From positions 30,528 to 94,527 of the forward strand of contig CADASK010000028.1 in NCBI GenBank assembly GCA_902790495.1: 64,000 bases of DNA, given 5' to 3'. Within the stretch, counting starts at the first letter, position 1; every line of letters begins with the position of its first letter. Position numbers and translations under genes: made by a program. Under the pieces are notes generated by a model. It made no database searches and was not told where the DNA came from. It saw only the letters and a list, made by a program, of their open reading frames with translations. Below, in pieces: positions 43,960 to 51,610 of the stretch. The DNA comes from an uncultured Eubacteriales bacterium (GTDB taxonomy: Bacteria; Bacillota; Clostridia; Christensenellales; Aristaeellaceae).

Positions 43960-44619
43960 TCAACGTCGTATCGCTTCCGCCAGCTCTTCCTGCATCCTGC
44001 CGTAGGCAGCCTTGATCCTCTCCATCAGCTGCTCGGCGGTCTGCCGGTTGACGCCCTCGGCGCGCAGATCCTCCGTCGGGATCACCTCGCCGACCCACAC
44101 CCGCGTGCGGTGGAAGGGCCTGGCACGGCTGTCGATGTACATGGGCAGCACCGGCACGCCGCTGCGCAGGGCGATCAGGCCCACGCCGGCCTCGGTGTGC
44201 TCCATCACGCCCTCGTGGTGGCGCGTGCCCTCGGGGAAGATGCCCAGCACCTCACCCTCGCGCACGGCCTTCATGCAGGCGCGCATGGCCTCCATGTCGC
44301 TGTTGTGCCGGTCGACGATGATCATGTGCAGGGAGGTGAGGAGCCAGTGGGTGAAGCGGTTGCCGACCAGCTCCTTCTTGCCCAGGAAGGTGACCTCGTA
44401 GCGTTTGATCGGCTTGCCGACCACGATGGGATCGAGGCCGGAGAGGTGGTTGGAGATGACGATGAAGGGCGCGTCGAGGCCCGCGCGCTCCGCGTGGTAA
44501 TACTTCACCGGGCAGAGGGTGCGGAAGAGGACGGCCGCCAGCACCCGCGCGGCGGTGTACAGGGGCGTCCGGGCGGGCCGCTTCGTGACGGCGGTTGCCG
44601 GGGTCTTCGTGTCAGCCAT
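43960..44619 (-). CDS. plsC: 1-acyl-sn-glycerol-3-phosphate acyltransferase
   Basis: A 219-residue PlsC that acylates lysophosphatidic acid to phosphatidic acid in membrane lipid synthesis. The catalytic HX4D motif is in SNHLSGLDPIVVG near residue 57. FPEGTRHHEG near residue 127 binds the glycerol phosphate, and GVGLIALRSGVPVLPMYI follows. One N-terminal hydrophobic segment anchors it. It overlaps cmk by 8 bases, the usual clostridial cmk-plsC(-ispH-S1) order. Confidence 0.95.
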   Translation of the reverse strand: MADTKTPATAVTKRPARTPLYTAARVLAAVLFRTLCPVKYYHAERAGLDAPFIVISNHLSGLDPIVVGKPIKRYEVTFLGKKELVGNRFTHWLLTSLHMIIVDRHNSDMEAMRACMKAVREGEVLGIFPEGTRHHEGVMEHTEAGVGLIALRSGVPVLPMYIDSRARPFHRTRVWVGEVIPTEDLRAEGVNRQTAEQLMERIKAAYGRMQEELAEAIRR

Positions 44620-45283
44620 GGCGCTTCGCCTCCACAACGGCGAGGATCTTCTCCACGCTCTCCTCAAAGCTGAGACCGGTGGTGTCCACGATCACGGCGT
44701 CCGCCACAGCCTGCAGGGGATCCACCTCGCGGTGGGTGTCCTGGTAGTCGCGGCGCTTGAGATCCTCCAGCACCTGCTCGTAGCTGTCGGAGCCGCCCTT
44801 CTCGCGCAGCTGCTCCCAGCGGCGGCGGGCGCGCTCCTCGGGGCTGGCGGTGAGGAAGATCTTCACCGGGGCGTCCGGCAGCACGCGCAGGCCGATGTCG
44901 CGGCCGTCCACCAGCATGTCGGTGGTGGCGGCGAGGCGCTGCTGCACGGCGACCATGGCGCGGCGCACCCCCGCGAACTTGGCCACGGTGGAGGCGGCCA
45001 TGCTGACCTCCTCGGTGCGGATGAGGCCGGTCACGTCCTCGCCGTCCAGCAGGGTGTGCTGGCCGTCGGGCTGATGGGCCACGCCCACGTCGACGCGGCC
45101 GCACAGGGCGGTGACGGTGTCCTCGTCCGAGGGGCTGATGCCGGCGCGCAGGGCGGCCAGGCCGATGGCGCGGTACATAGCGCCGGTGTCCAGGTGGAGG
45201 ATGCCGAGGCGGGAGGCGACGGCGTCGGCGATGGTGGATTTGCCCGCGCCGACGGGGCCATCGAGAGCGATGTTGATAGGCAT
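44612..45283 (-). CDS. cmk: Cytidylate kinase
   Basis: A 223-residue (d)CMP kinase. The P-loop is in IALDGPVGAGKSTIADAVA (GPVGAGKS); HLDTGAMYRAIG near residue 32 is the CMP-binding segment. VDGRDIGLRVLPDAPVKIFLTAS near residue 145 and a lid with RRWEQLREKG are typical. It is coupled to plsC and followed by IspH-S1, a widespread arrangement. Confidence 0.97.
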   Translation of the reverse strand: MPINIALDGPVGAGKSTIADAVASRLGILHLDTGAMYRAIGLAALRAGISPSDEDTVTALCGRVDVGVAHQPDGQHTLLDGEDVTGLIRTEEVSMAASTVAKFAGVRRAMVAVQQRLAATTDMLVDGRDIGLRVLPDAPVKIFLTASPEERARRRWEQLREKGGSDSYEQVLEDLKRRDYQDTHREVDPLQAVADAVIVDTTGLSFEESVEKILAVVEAKRHG

Positions 45284-45339
45284 AGGTTATCCCTCTTATT
45301 GTTTGGATTCTTTGTCAATATCTGCGGGGCAGCAGGGAG

Positions 45340-45462
45340 TTTCGCCGCCTGCGGGCGCGGGCAAGGGGCTTTGCGATCGGTCCGGGGCTGCCGCCCGTTC
45401 TTCGCTGAAAACGCCATAACATGGCGTTTTCCGGGCGCTCCGAACCCCCTCCACCCCTTCGC
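45340..45462 (-). repeat. Family A dispersed repeat, long form, chimeric
   Basis: Perfect inner hairpin GAAAACGCCAT-GTT-ATGGCGTTTTC. The distal hairpin mixes two types (CGCGCC on one arm, GGCGGCG on the other) and the main stem arms are mismatched, again pointing to recombination between copies. It fills the spacer between hutP and cmk. Confidence 0.84.
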
Positions 45463-45493
45463 GTGCGTTCCTCTATAAAACGATTATTGGGAA

Positions 45494-45916
45494 TTACAGC
45501 GACCGGTGGCCCATGCCGACGCAGATCTCGTTGAGGTGGGTGAGGCCGACGCCGAAGAAGACGGCTACGGCGACGTGCTCGCCCCAGCGGGCGACGCCAA
45601 TCTTGCCGCCCACGGGCAGACCGAAGGCCTTGGTGCTCACCTGGCTGATGGCCTCCCGGGTCGCGCCGGCGACAGCGCCCTCCTCCCGGTGCATCTCGGC
45701 GCTGATCACGTGCTCGCGCTTGGCCGCGACTACGGCGCGCTCCACCATCCGCATCACGGAGGTGTTGAACTCGCCGCCGAAATCCACCGCCGCGCCGCGG
45801 ATTTCTTCGCGGAGCAGCAGCTCCTTGATCTGGCCTTCCTCCTCGCGGGTGGAGGTCATCGCCAGGAGGATGGCGGCCTTCGCCACGCCGCGGCTGTCAC
45901 GGGTTACTTGGAGCAT
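45494..45916 (-). CDS. HutP-like RNA-binding regulator
   Basis: A 140-residue protein matching the clostridial HutP family. It has SRGVAKAAILLAMTSTREEE near the N-terminus and HREEGAVAGATREAISQVST in the middle. At the C-terminus GVGLTHLNEICVGMGHR is the region containing the histidines that coordinate the ligand-dependent metal in Bacillus HutP. Bacillus HutP is a histidine- and Mg-dependent antiterminator of the hut operon. No hut genes are in this window, so its RNA target is elsewhere or different. The ATG was chosen because AAAGGTGG lies 8 bases upstream; GTG codons just before it are alternatives. Confidence 0.85.
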   Translation of the reverse strand: MLQVTRDSRGVAKAAILLAMTSTREEEGQIKELLLREEIRGAAVDFGGEFNTSVMRMVERAVVAAKREHVISAEMHREEGAVAGATREAISQVSTKAFGLPVGGKIGVARWGEHVAVAVFFGVGLTHLNEICVGMGHRSL

Positions 45917-45961
45917 ACAGGTCACCACCTTTATCTCAGCGTGAAGCGTTATCTGGAAGGA

Positions 45962-46771
45962 TTACGATTTGCCGTAATAGTATTTCCGCAAAATCCAGCC
46001 GTTGAGGCCCGGGGGAAGGAGGTCGTGCAGGTAGACGGCCAGGTGCTGATCGGGCTTGGCGATGCGCAGGCGCACGGGCATGCGTTTGCGCGCGAGGACG
46101 CGGGCCACCTTCCGGCCCAGCTTAGCGGGGTCGGAGCCGTGGGTCTCGTCCCGGTGGATGACGCCGGTGGCGCTCTGGTAATCTGCCCAGTAGGGGGATT
46201 CGGGCGTGACCGCCTCCGCGTGGTGGCGGGTGTGCTGGCTGCCGCTGCGGTGGTCGCCCGGCTCCACCAGGCAGACCTGGATGCCGAAGCGCCGCGCCTC
46301 CATCTGCAGGCACTCCGCGTAGCCCTCGATGGCGTGCTTGGCCGCTGTGTAGGCGCTCTGGCACGGGATGCCCAGGAGGCCGTTGATGGAGGAGAACATC
46401 ACGATTTTGCCGCTGCCCTGACCGCGCATCAGCGGCAGCACGGCGCGGTTCATCCGCACCATGCCGAGGAAGTCCGTGTCCATCACCCGGCGGTATTCCT
46501 CCGGGGAGGTCTCCTCGCAGGGGCCGAGGACGAGGATGCCTGCGCACTGCACCAGGGCGTCCACCCGCGGCGACACGGCCCGGGCGGCCTCGGCAAAGGC
46601 GGTGACGCTGGCCTCGTCCGTCACGTCCAGGGGCAGGCGGTGGATGCCGTCTGTCCCCGTCTCCGCGCGGAAGGAGCGCGCCCCGGCGACGACCGTGTGG
46701 CCGGCCTCCCGCAGGGCCTGCGCCGTGGCCAGGCCGAGACCGCTGGAGGCCCCGGTGATCCAGACGACCAT
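45962..46771 (-). CDS. Short-chain dehydrogenase/reductase
   Basis: A 269-residue classical SDR. The nucleotide-binding motif is TGASSGLGLATAQALREAGH at residue 6. LVQCAGILVLGP is near 85, the catalytic Ser is in MFSSINGLLG near 140 and the YxxxK pair in SAYTAAKHAIEGYAE near 155. The C-terminal 40 residues (LRIAKPDQHLAVYLHDLLPP) resemble the group annotated as oxidoreductases of unknown substrate. It starts 1 base after the mtnN stop. Confidence 0.9.
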   Translation of the reverse strand: MVVWITGASSGLGLATAQALREAGHTVVAGARSFRAETGTDGIHRLPLDVTDEASVTAFAEAARAVSPRVDALVQCAGILVLGPCEETSPEEYRRVMDTDFLGMVRMNRAVLPLMRGQGSGKIVMFSSINGLLGIPCQSAYTAAKHAIEGYAECLQMEARRFGIQVCLVEPGDHRSGSQHTRHHAEAVTPESPYWADYQSATGVIHRDETHGSDPAKLGRKVARVLARKRMPVRLRIAKPDQHLAVYLHDLLPPGLNGWILRKYYYGKS

Positions 46772-46772
46772 C

Positions 46773-47462
46773 TCAGGCGCCCTCCGTCAGCAGGCGCTCC
46801 ACCACCGCCTGGGAATGGGCGGCGGCTAAACGCGTGAAGGACGGATAGTCCATGTGGGAATCGGTGTTGGCATTGTCGGAGATGGAGCGCAGGATGCCGC
46901 AGGGCACGCCGTGCATGTAGCAGGCGTGGGCGACCGCGCCGCCCTCCATCTCCACCGCCAGGGGATGGTACATCTCCCGGATGCGGGCGCGGGCTTCGTC
47001 CGTGTGGATGAACTGATCGCCCGTGGCCACCAGGCCGACGTGCACGTGGAAGCCGCCCACGGCCTCCGCCGCCTTCTTCAGCCGCTCGCGCAATCCGGCG
47101 TCACAGGGCAGGGTGGTCAGGTTGATCTTGCTGATGAGCCCCGGCGGATCCAGGGGCGAGGTGTCATAGTCGTGCTGCACGGCGGCGTTGGCGATGACCA
47201 TGTCGCCGATGCGCACGTCCGCCGCCATGGAGCCGGCGACGCCCAGGTTGAGCAGCCACGCGGGATGGTAGCGCAGGATCATGCTCTGGGCGCATAGCGC
47301 CGCGTTGATCTTGCCCGGCCCGCAGACCGCCAGCACGGCTTCCTGTCCGAACAGGGTGCCGCGCACGAAGGTGTCCATGCCGATGGTCTCGCGCACGGGG
47401 TTTTCCAGGCGCGCTTCCAGCGCCTCCACTTCCACGTTCATGGCGCCGATGAGGCCGATCAT
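46773..47462 (-). CDS. mtnN: 5'-methylthioadenosine/S-adenosylhomocysteine nucleosidase
   Basis: A 229-residue PNP/UDP-family nucleosidase that releases adenine from MTA and SAH. MIGLIGAMNVEVEALEARL is the family start (with the catalytic Glu at 12 region). LNLGVAGSMAADVRIGDMV is near residue 76, AVEMEGGAVAHACYMHGVP near 172, and the catalytic Asp in ISDNAN near 198. AAAGGAGCGATGGT carries the ribosome site. It heads a two-gene unit with the SDR gene. Confidence 0.94.
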   Translation of the reverse strand: MIGLIGAMNVEVEALEARLENPVRETIGMDTFVRGTLFGQEAVLAVCGPGKINAALCAQSMILRYHPAWLLNLGVAGSMAADVRIGDMVIANAAVQHDYDTSPLDPPGLISKINLTTLPCDAGLRERLKKAAEAVGGFHVHVGLVATGDQFIHTDEARARIREMYHPLAVEMEGGAVAHACYMHGVPCGILRSISDNANTDSHMDYPSFTRLAAAHSQAVVERLLTEGA

Positions 47463-47539
47463 ACCATCGCTCCTTTCGGTTGCTTGCAATCGTTATGATA
47501 GCGGATTTTTCCCGGGGTGTCAATGACGGGGCGGGGGTC

Positions 47540-48094
47540 TCAGGCCATCTGCCAGCGCAGCTTTTCCGCGCCGTCCGCCACGTCCTTCCAGACAAAGAGG
47601 CCGTCCTGCAGGGTCATGTACCCGTGCCAGCTGCCGGCCTTGGGGATGGACACTGAGCCGGGGTTGAGCACCCGCACGCCGCCGACGTCCTCGCAGCAGG
47701 GCACGTGGGTGTGGCCGTGGAGGAGCACGTCGCCGGGCTGCAGGGGCGGCAGGTTTTGACCGTTCCACAGGTGGCCGTGGGTGAGGTAGACGAGATGGCC
47801 GGCCTGCTCCAGCAGGGCGTAGTCCGCCATCACGGGGAAGGGCAGCACCATCTGGTCCACCTCGGCCTCGCAATTGCCGCGCACGCACAGCACCCGGCCG
47901 GCCAGCGGGGAGAGCAGCTGAATGACCTCCTTGGGCGCGTAGCCCTCCGGCAGGTCGTTGCGCGGGCCGTGGTAGAGCAGGTCGCCCAGGAGGATGACGC
48001 GGTCGGCCTCCTCGGCCTCCAGGCGCGCCAGCAGCCGGCGGCACCAGGCGGCGGAGCCGTGGATATCCGAGGCGATGAACCATTTCATGGACAT
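47540..48094 (-). CDS. YfcE/MJ0936-type metallophosphodiesterase
   Basis: A 184-residue calcineurin-like phosphoesterase. The dinuclear metal site is built from FIASDIHGSAAW, VILLGDLLYHGPRN, VRGNCEAE, LTHGHLW and LHGHTHVP, all in the right order. E. coli YfcE is a cyclic-nucleotide-insensitive phosphodiesterase of unknown physiological substrate. The first of two nearby ATGs was chosen because AGGAGG lies 10 bases upstream. It overlaps the VanZ gene by 10 bases. Confidence 0.93.
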   Translation of the reverse strand: MSMKWFIASDIHGSAAWCRRLLARLEAEEADRVILLGDLLYHGPRNDLPEGYAPKEVIQLLSPLAGRVLCVRGNCEAEVDQMVLPFPVMADYALLEQAGHLVYLTHGHLWNGQNLPPLQPGDVLLHGHTHVPCCEDVGGVRVLNPGSVSIPKAGSWHGYMTLQDGLFVWKDVADGAEKLRWQMA

Positions 48095-48603
48095 GAGAGG
48101 CTGGCCTCCTTCCGCGCCCTGCTCCGGGCGATCAGCACGATGAGCACATAGGCGGCGAGGGCACCGGTCAGGGCCCCTGCGCTGTCGATCAGCACATCCT
48201 TCACGGCGGCGCCGCGGGCGTCCACGAAGAGCTGGTGGATTTCGTCCGTAGCGGCGTAGAGGGTCGCGCAGCCCCAGGCCAGGAGCGAGGCGTGACGGTT
48301 GGTCAGGGTCTCCCACCACAGCCGCAGGCAGAAGGCCAGCAGCGCGAACTCGCAGAAGTGGCCCAGCTTCCGCGTCACATGGTCGAGAAAGAGGATCACC
48401 GCGGCGCGCACCTCGGGCGGCTGCAGGTCGAAGCCGTCGTCGATGAAGCGGGCCAGCCACTCGGTGATGCCGCCGCTGAGCATCGCGGACTCCGCGCCGG
48501 GCTGCGCGGAGAAGAAGAAGATCATGGCCATCACCGCGAGGGTCATCAGGCCGAAGATGAGCCGGAGCCGCCTGTGCCCAAGCCAGATACCGCCTTCAAG
48601 CAT
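48085..48603 (-). CDS. VanZ family membrane protein
   Basis: A 172-residue protein with about four transmembrane helices. FFFSAQPGAESAMLSGGI near residue 29, RKLGHFCEFALLAFCLRL near 82 and YAATDEIHQLFVDARGAAVKDVLIDSAGAL near 115 form the VanZ signature. VanZ gives low-level teicoplanin resistance in enterococci; chromosomal homologues are usually of unknown role. It overlaps the glycosyltransferase gene by 8 bases. Confidence 0.92.
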   Translation of the reverse strand: MLEGGIWLGHRRLRLIFGLMTLAVMAMIFFFSAQPGAESAMLSGGITEWLARFIDDGFDLQPPEVRAAVILFLDHVTRKLGHFCEFALLAFCLRLWWETLTNRHASLLAWGCATLYAATDEIHQLFVDARGAAVKDVLIDSAGALTGALAAYVLIVLIARSRARKEASLSCP

Positions 48604-49594
48604 GCGTGTTGTTCTCCTGTGTGGAATGGGGAGCCTCGCCGCCGGTCCCCCAGGTGCGTTCGGCGATGATGTAGCGCGGGCGCGCCTTCACCTCGAGGTA
48701 GATCTTGCCGACGTACTCGCCGATGACCCCGAGGAAGAGGGCCTGCACCCCGCCGATGAAGCAGACGATGCACGCCGTGGAGGCCCAGCCTGCCACGCTG
48801 TGGCCGGTGAAGGCCGTGATCAGCGCCCAGATGATGCCGAGGAAGGACAGCAGCGAGATGATCAGCCCCGCCAGGGTGATGAAGCGGATGGGCTTGACCG
48901 AGAGGCTGGTGACCCCGTCGAAGGCCAGGGCGATCATCTTGCGCAGGGGATAGTGGCTCTCGCCGGCCAGGCGCTCATGGCGCTCGTAGTAGACGCAGGT
49001 GGACTTGAAGCCCACCAGCGGCACCATGCCGCGCAGGTAGAGGTTAACCTCCTTAAACTTGGCGAACTCCCGCAGGGCCCGGGCGGACATGAGGCGGTAG
49101 TCGGCGTGGTTGTAGACCACCTCCGCGCCCATGGCATTGAGGAACTTGTAGAAGGCCTGGGCCGTGGCGCGCTTGAAGAAGGTGTCGCTCTCCCGGCTGG
49201 AGCGCACGCCGTAGACGATGTCGCAGCCGTCCAGGTAGGCGTCCACCATCTCGTCCATGGCATTCAGGTCGTCCTGGCCGTCGCAGTCGATGGAGATGGT
49301 GATGTCGCAGCGCTCCATGGCCTCCATCAGCCCGGCGAGCACCGCGTTCTGGTGCCCGCGGTTGCGGCTCTGGGCGATGCCGAGGAAGTGCTCGTCCTGC
49401 CGCGCCAGGCCGCAGATGATGTCCCAGGTGCCGTCCCGGCTGCCGTCGTTGACGAAGAGCACCCGGCTCTCCGGACTGATCTTGCCCGCCGTCCACAGCT
49501 GGCGGAGCTTGTCCAAAAACATGCCGCTGGTCACCGGCAGCACGGCCTCCTCATTGTAACAGGGAACGACGATATACAGAACCGGGGCGCTCAT
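48596..49594 (-). CDS. Polyprenyl-phosphate glycosyltransferase, GT2 (GtrB/DPM1-like)
   Basis: A 332-residue family 2 glycosyltransferase. The GT-A domain has YIVVPCYNEEAVLPVT, VNDGSRDGTWDII and ISIDCDGQDDL (metal-binding DxD region). FKEVNLYLRGMVPLVGFKS follows. Two C-terminal helices (about 230-300) anchor it, with GEYVGKIYLEVKARPRYII at the end. The family moves glucose or a similar sugar from a nucleotide onto undecaprenyl phosphate for cell-surface decoration. The ATG was chosen because GAGGTGAAA lies directly upstream. Confidence 0.93.
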   Translation of the reverse strand: MSAPVLYIVVPCYNEEAVLPVTSGMFLDKLRQLWTAGKISPESRVLFVNDGSRDGTWDIICGLARQDEHFLGIAQSRNRGHQNAVLAGLMEAMERCDITISIDCDGQDDLNAMDEMVDAYLDGCDIVYGVRSSRESDTFFKRATAQAFYKFLNAMGAEVVYNHADYRLMSARALREFAKFKEVNLYLRGMVPLVGFKSTCVYYERHERLAGESHYPLRKMIALAFDGVTSLSVKPIRFITLAGLIISLLSFLGIIWALITAFTGHSVAGWASTACIVCFIGGVQALFLGVIGEYVGKIYLEVKARPRYIIAERTWGTGGEAPHSTQENNTHA

Positions 49595-49709
49595 GGGTTT
49601 CACCTCGCTGATCTTCACGGTTGTGTCAGGCGCATTATACCACGATTGAGGGCGGGTGTACAGTTTCAATGATCTAACGGGATAACCATGCGTTTTATGC
49701 CCTGTTTAA

Positions 49710-49760
49710 CCTCATTCGTCAGCCCGCAAGCGGGCTGCTACCTTCCCCAGAGGGGAAGGC
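49710..49760 (+). repeat. Family B dispersed repeat
   Basis: CCTCATTCGTCAGCCCGCAAGCGGGCTG followed by CTTCCCC/GGGGAAG. It faces an inverted copy 21 bases away. Confidence 0.75.
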
Positions 49761-49781
49761 TTTGGGAAACGGGCTCTAAGC

Positions 49782-49830
49782 TTTCCCCTTGGGGAAGGTG
49801 GCAGCGTCGCCAGACGCTGCCGGATGAGGT
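49782..49830 (-). repeat. Family B dispersed repeat, inverted partner
   Basis: On the minus strand CTCATCCGGCAGCGTC-TGG-CGACGCTGCC then CTTCCCC/GGGGAAAG. The pair of inverted copies can fold on itself. The 449-base spacer between the glycosyltransferase and mntP holds this pair, the hairpin after it and no evident gene. Confidence 0.72.
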
Positions 49831-49888
49831 CGGCAGACCATTGCAATTCACCGAAGGGGATCTCAGTCATAAAGGCTCGTATGATAAT

Positions 49889-49919
49889 CGCCCGGGCAAG
49901 TGCGCCGCGGGCGTTTTTG
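49889..49919 (+). terminator. Orphan plus-strand terminator-like hairpin
   Basis: CGCCCG and CGGGCG with a 13-base loop, then TTTTTG. No plus-strand gene lies upstream, so it may end a short untranslated RNA or be fortuitous. The remaining bases up to mntP are AT-rich with no recognised element. Confidence 0.4.
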
Positions 49920-50043
49920 TCGTGATCCGTTCCGTTTTTCTCAGCCCTTCCGGGAAGGGCATGATGCCGGAAGAAACCTCGAAGGTCACAAAATCTTAGC
50001 TATACTTAAGATTCTTCAAATCCCAGAAAATCTTAAAGTAGAA

Positions 50044-50634
50044 TCACCCGGCCAGGTGCTCCACGAGGATCTTCACCCCGATGCCGATCAGCACGATGCC
50101 GCCGAAGATCTGCGCGGCGCTGCGGTATTTCGCGCCGAACACGCTGCCCAGCTTGACGCCGACGGCGGAGAGGACGCAGGTGATCAGGCCGATGACGGCC
50201 ACGGCGGACCAGATGCCGGAGGGGCCGGCCACGGCGGCCGAAGCCGTATCCATGGCCGCGAAGGCCACGCCGGTGGCCAGGGCGTCGATGGCGGTGGCGA
50301 CGGCCAGGGGCAGCATGGCCCTGGGCGAGAAGTTCGCGTTCTGGCTGTTCTCCTCGCCGCGGATGCCCTCCAGCGCCATGTTGCCGCCGATGATGGCCAG
50401 CAGGATGCAGGCGATCCAGGGCGCGGCGGAGGTCATGAGGCCTGCCAGGGTGGTGCCGAGGAAGTAGCCGATGAGGGGCATCAGCGCCTGAAACGCGCCG
50501 AACCAAAGCCCGACGGCAGCCATGTGGCGCGGGGTGGCGCGGCCTGCGGCGAGGCCCTTGCAGACGGAGACGGCGAAGGCGTCCATGCTCAGGCCGACGG
50601 CGATGCCGATGACTTCAAGCCAGGAAACTCCCAT
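50044..50634 (-). CDS. mntP: Manganese efflux pump MntP
   Basis: A 196-residue, six-helix membrane protein made of two DUF204 repeats. LEVIGIAVGLSMDAFAVSVC near residue 5 and LAVATAIDALATGVAFAAMD near 109 each contain the conserved Asp that lines the Mn2+ path. It exports excess Mn2+. No yybP-ykoY riboswitch is seen; the gene follows the radical SAM gene after 21 bases and is probably cotranscribed with it. Confidence 0.95.
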   Translation of the reverse strand: MGVSWLEVIGIAVGLSMDAFAVSVCKGLAAGRATPRHMAAVGLWFGAFQALMPLIGYFLGTTLAGLMTSAAPWIACILLAIIGGNMALEGIRGEENSQNANFSPRAMLPLAVATAIDALATGVAFAAMDTASAAVAGPSGIWSAVAVIGLITCVLSAVGVKLGSVFGAKYRSAAQIFGGIVLIGIGVKILVEHLAG

Positions 50635-50655
50635 AAGAATTCCTCCAATAGAATT

Positions 50656-51555
50656 TTATACTGAATGCTCGTCCCCGATAAAGCTGTCCGGAGCGTTGAA
50701 GGAGGGGACGAAATCCACCGTGGCGCTGGTGGGGCCCTGCAGATAGCCGGGCAGACCGAGGGCGGCCATCGCGTCCGCCACGCGGCGGTACTCCCGGGGC
50801 GTGATGCGCCGGTCGAGGCCGGGGATGTCCACGCCGTTGCAGGGGACGTACTGCTGCATCAGGCTCACGGGAATGCCGGCGGGCAGCTCATCCTTCACCC
50901 ACTGCAGCAGGGCGATGCTCTCGCTGGTGCAGCCCGGAAGGATCAGGTGGCGGATCAGCGTGCCGCGGGTCATCACACCGTTCTCGCTGTACTGCGGGAC
51001 GCCGGTCTGCCGCACCATCTCGCGGATGGCCTCGCTGGTCACGGCGAAATAGTCCGCCGCGCCCGCGCACAGCCGGCCCATGCGCTCGCTGCGGTGCTTG
51101 AGGTCGGGCAGGTACACGTCGATGACGCCGTCCAGCAGGCGCAGGGTCTCCACGGTCTCGTAGCCAGAGGTGTTCCACACCAGGGGCACCGGCGGGCGGT
51201 AGAGGGCCAGGGTCTCTAAAATCTGTGGCACATAGGGGGTCGCGGTGATGAAGCTGATGCTCTCCATGCCCGCGTCCGTCAGGCGGCGGAGGTATTCGCT
51301 CAGTTCCCGCGGGGTAAAGCTGCGGCCCGCGTTGCGGTGGCTGATGTCGCCGTTCTGGCAGTAGGCGCAGCGAAGGGTGCAGCCGGAGAAGAAGACGGCC
51401 CCGGTGCCGCGGGTGCCGCTGATGGGCGGCTCCTCCCAGAGATGGGGCTGGATGCGGCCGATCTTCATGGTGGTGGGAAGGCCGCAGAAGCCGTGGCCTT
51501 CTGTGGGCGTGCGGGGTGCGCTGCAGCGGCGGGGGCAGAGGGTGCAATTGGGCAT
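50656..51555 (-). CDS. Radical SAM protein, PflA-like (COG1313 type)
   Basis: A 299-residue radical SAM protein. An N-terminal CTLCPRRCSAPRTPTEGHGF motif precedes the cluster-binding CX3CX2C in FFSGCTLRCAYCQNGDISH near residue 64. VWNTSGYETVETL and DVYLPDLKHRS are typical of the group annotated as pyruvate formate-lyase activating-like proteins. The true target is unknown for this subgroup. AAGGAGCTTCCCTC precedes the ATG. Confidence 0.9.
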   Translation of the reverse strand: MPNCTLCPRRCSAPRTPTEGHGFCGLPTTMKIGRIQPHLWEEPPISGTRGTGAVFFSGCTLRCAYCQNGDISHRNAGRSFTPRELSEYLRRLTDAGMESISFITATPYVPQILETLALYRPPVPLVWNTSGYETVETLRLLDGVIDVYLPDLKHRSERMGRLCAGAADYFAVTSEAIREMVRQTGVPQYSENGVMTRGTLIRHLILPGCTSESIALLQWVKDELPAGIPVSLMQQYVPCNGVDIPGLDRRITPREYRRVADAMAALGLPGYLQGPTSATVDFVPSFNAPDSFIGDEHSV

Positions 51556-51610
51556 GAGGGAAGCTCCTTGTTGGGTGATAACGGGATAGCTGTCGGTTTG
51601 GCGGCGCAGT

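Noticed and set aside
50635-50656. Mn2+ (yybP-ykoY) riboswitch before mntP
   Set aside because: Only 21 bases separate mntP from the gene upstream, too short for the riboswitch.
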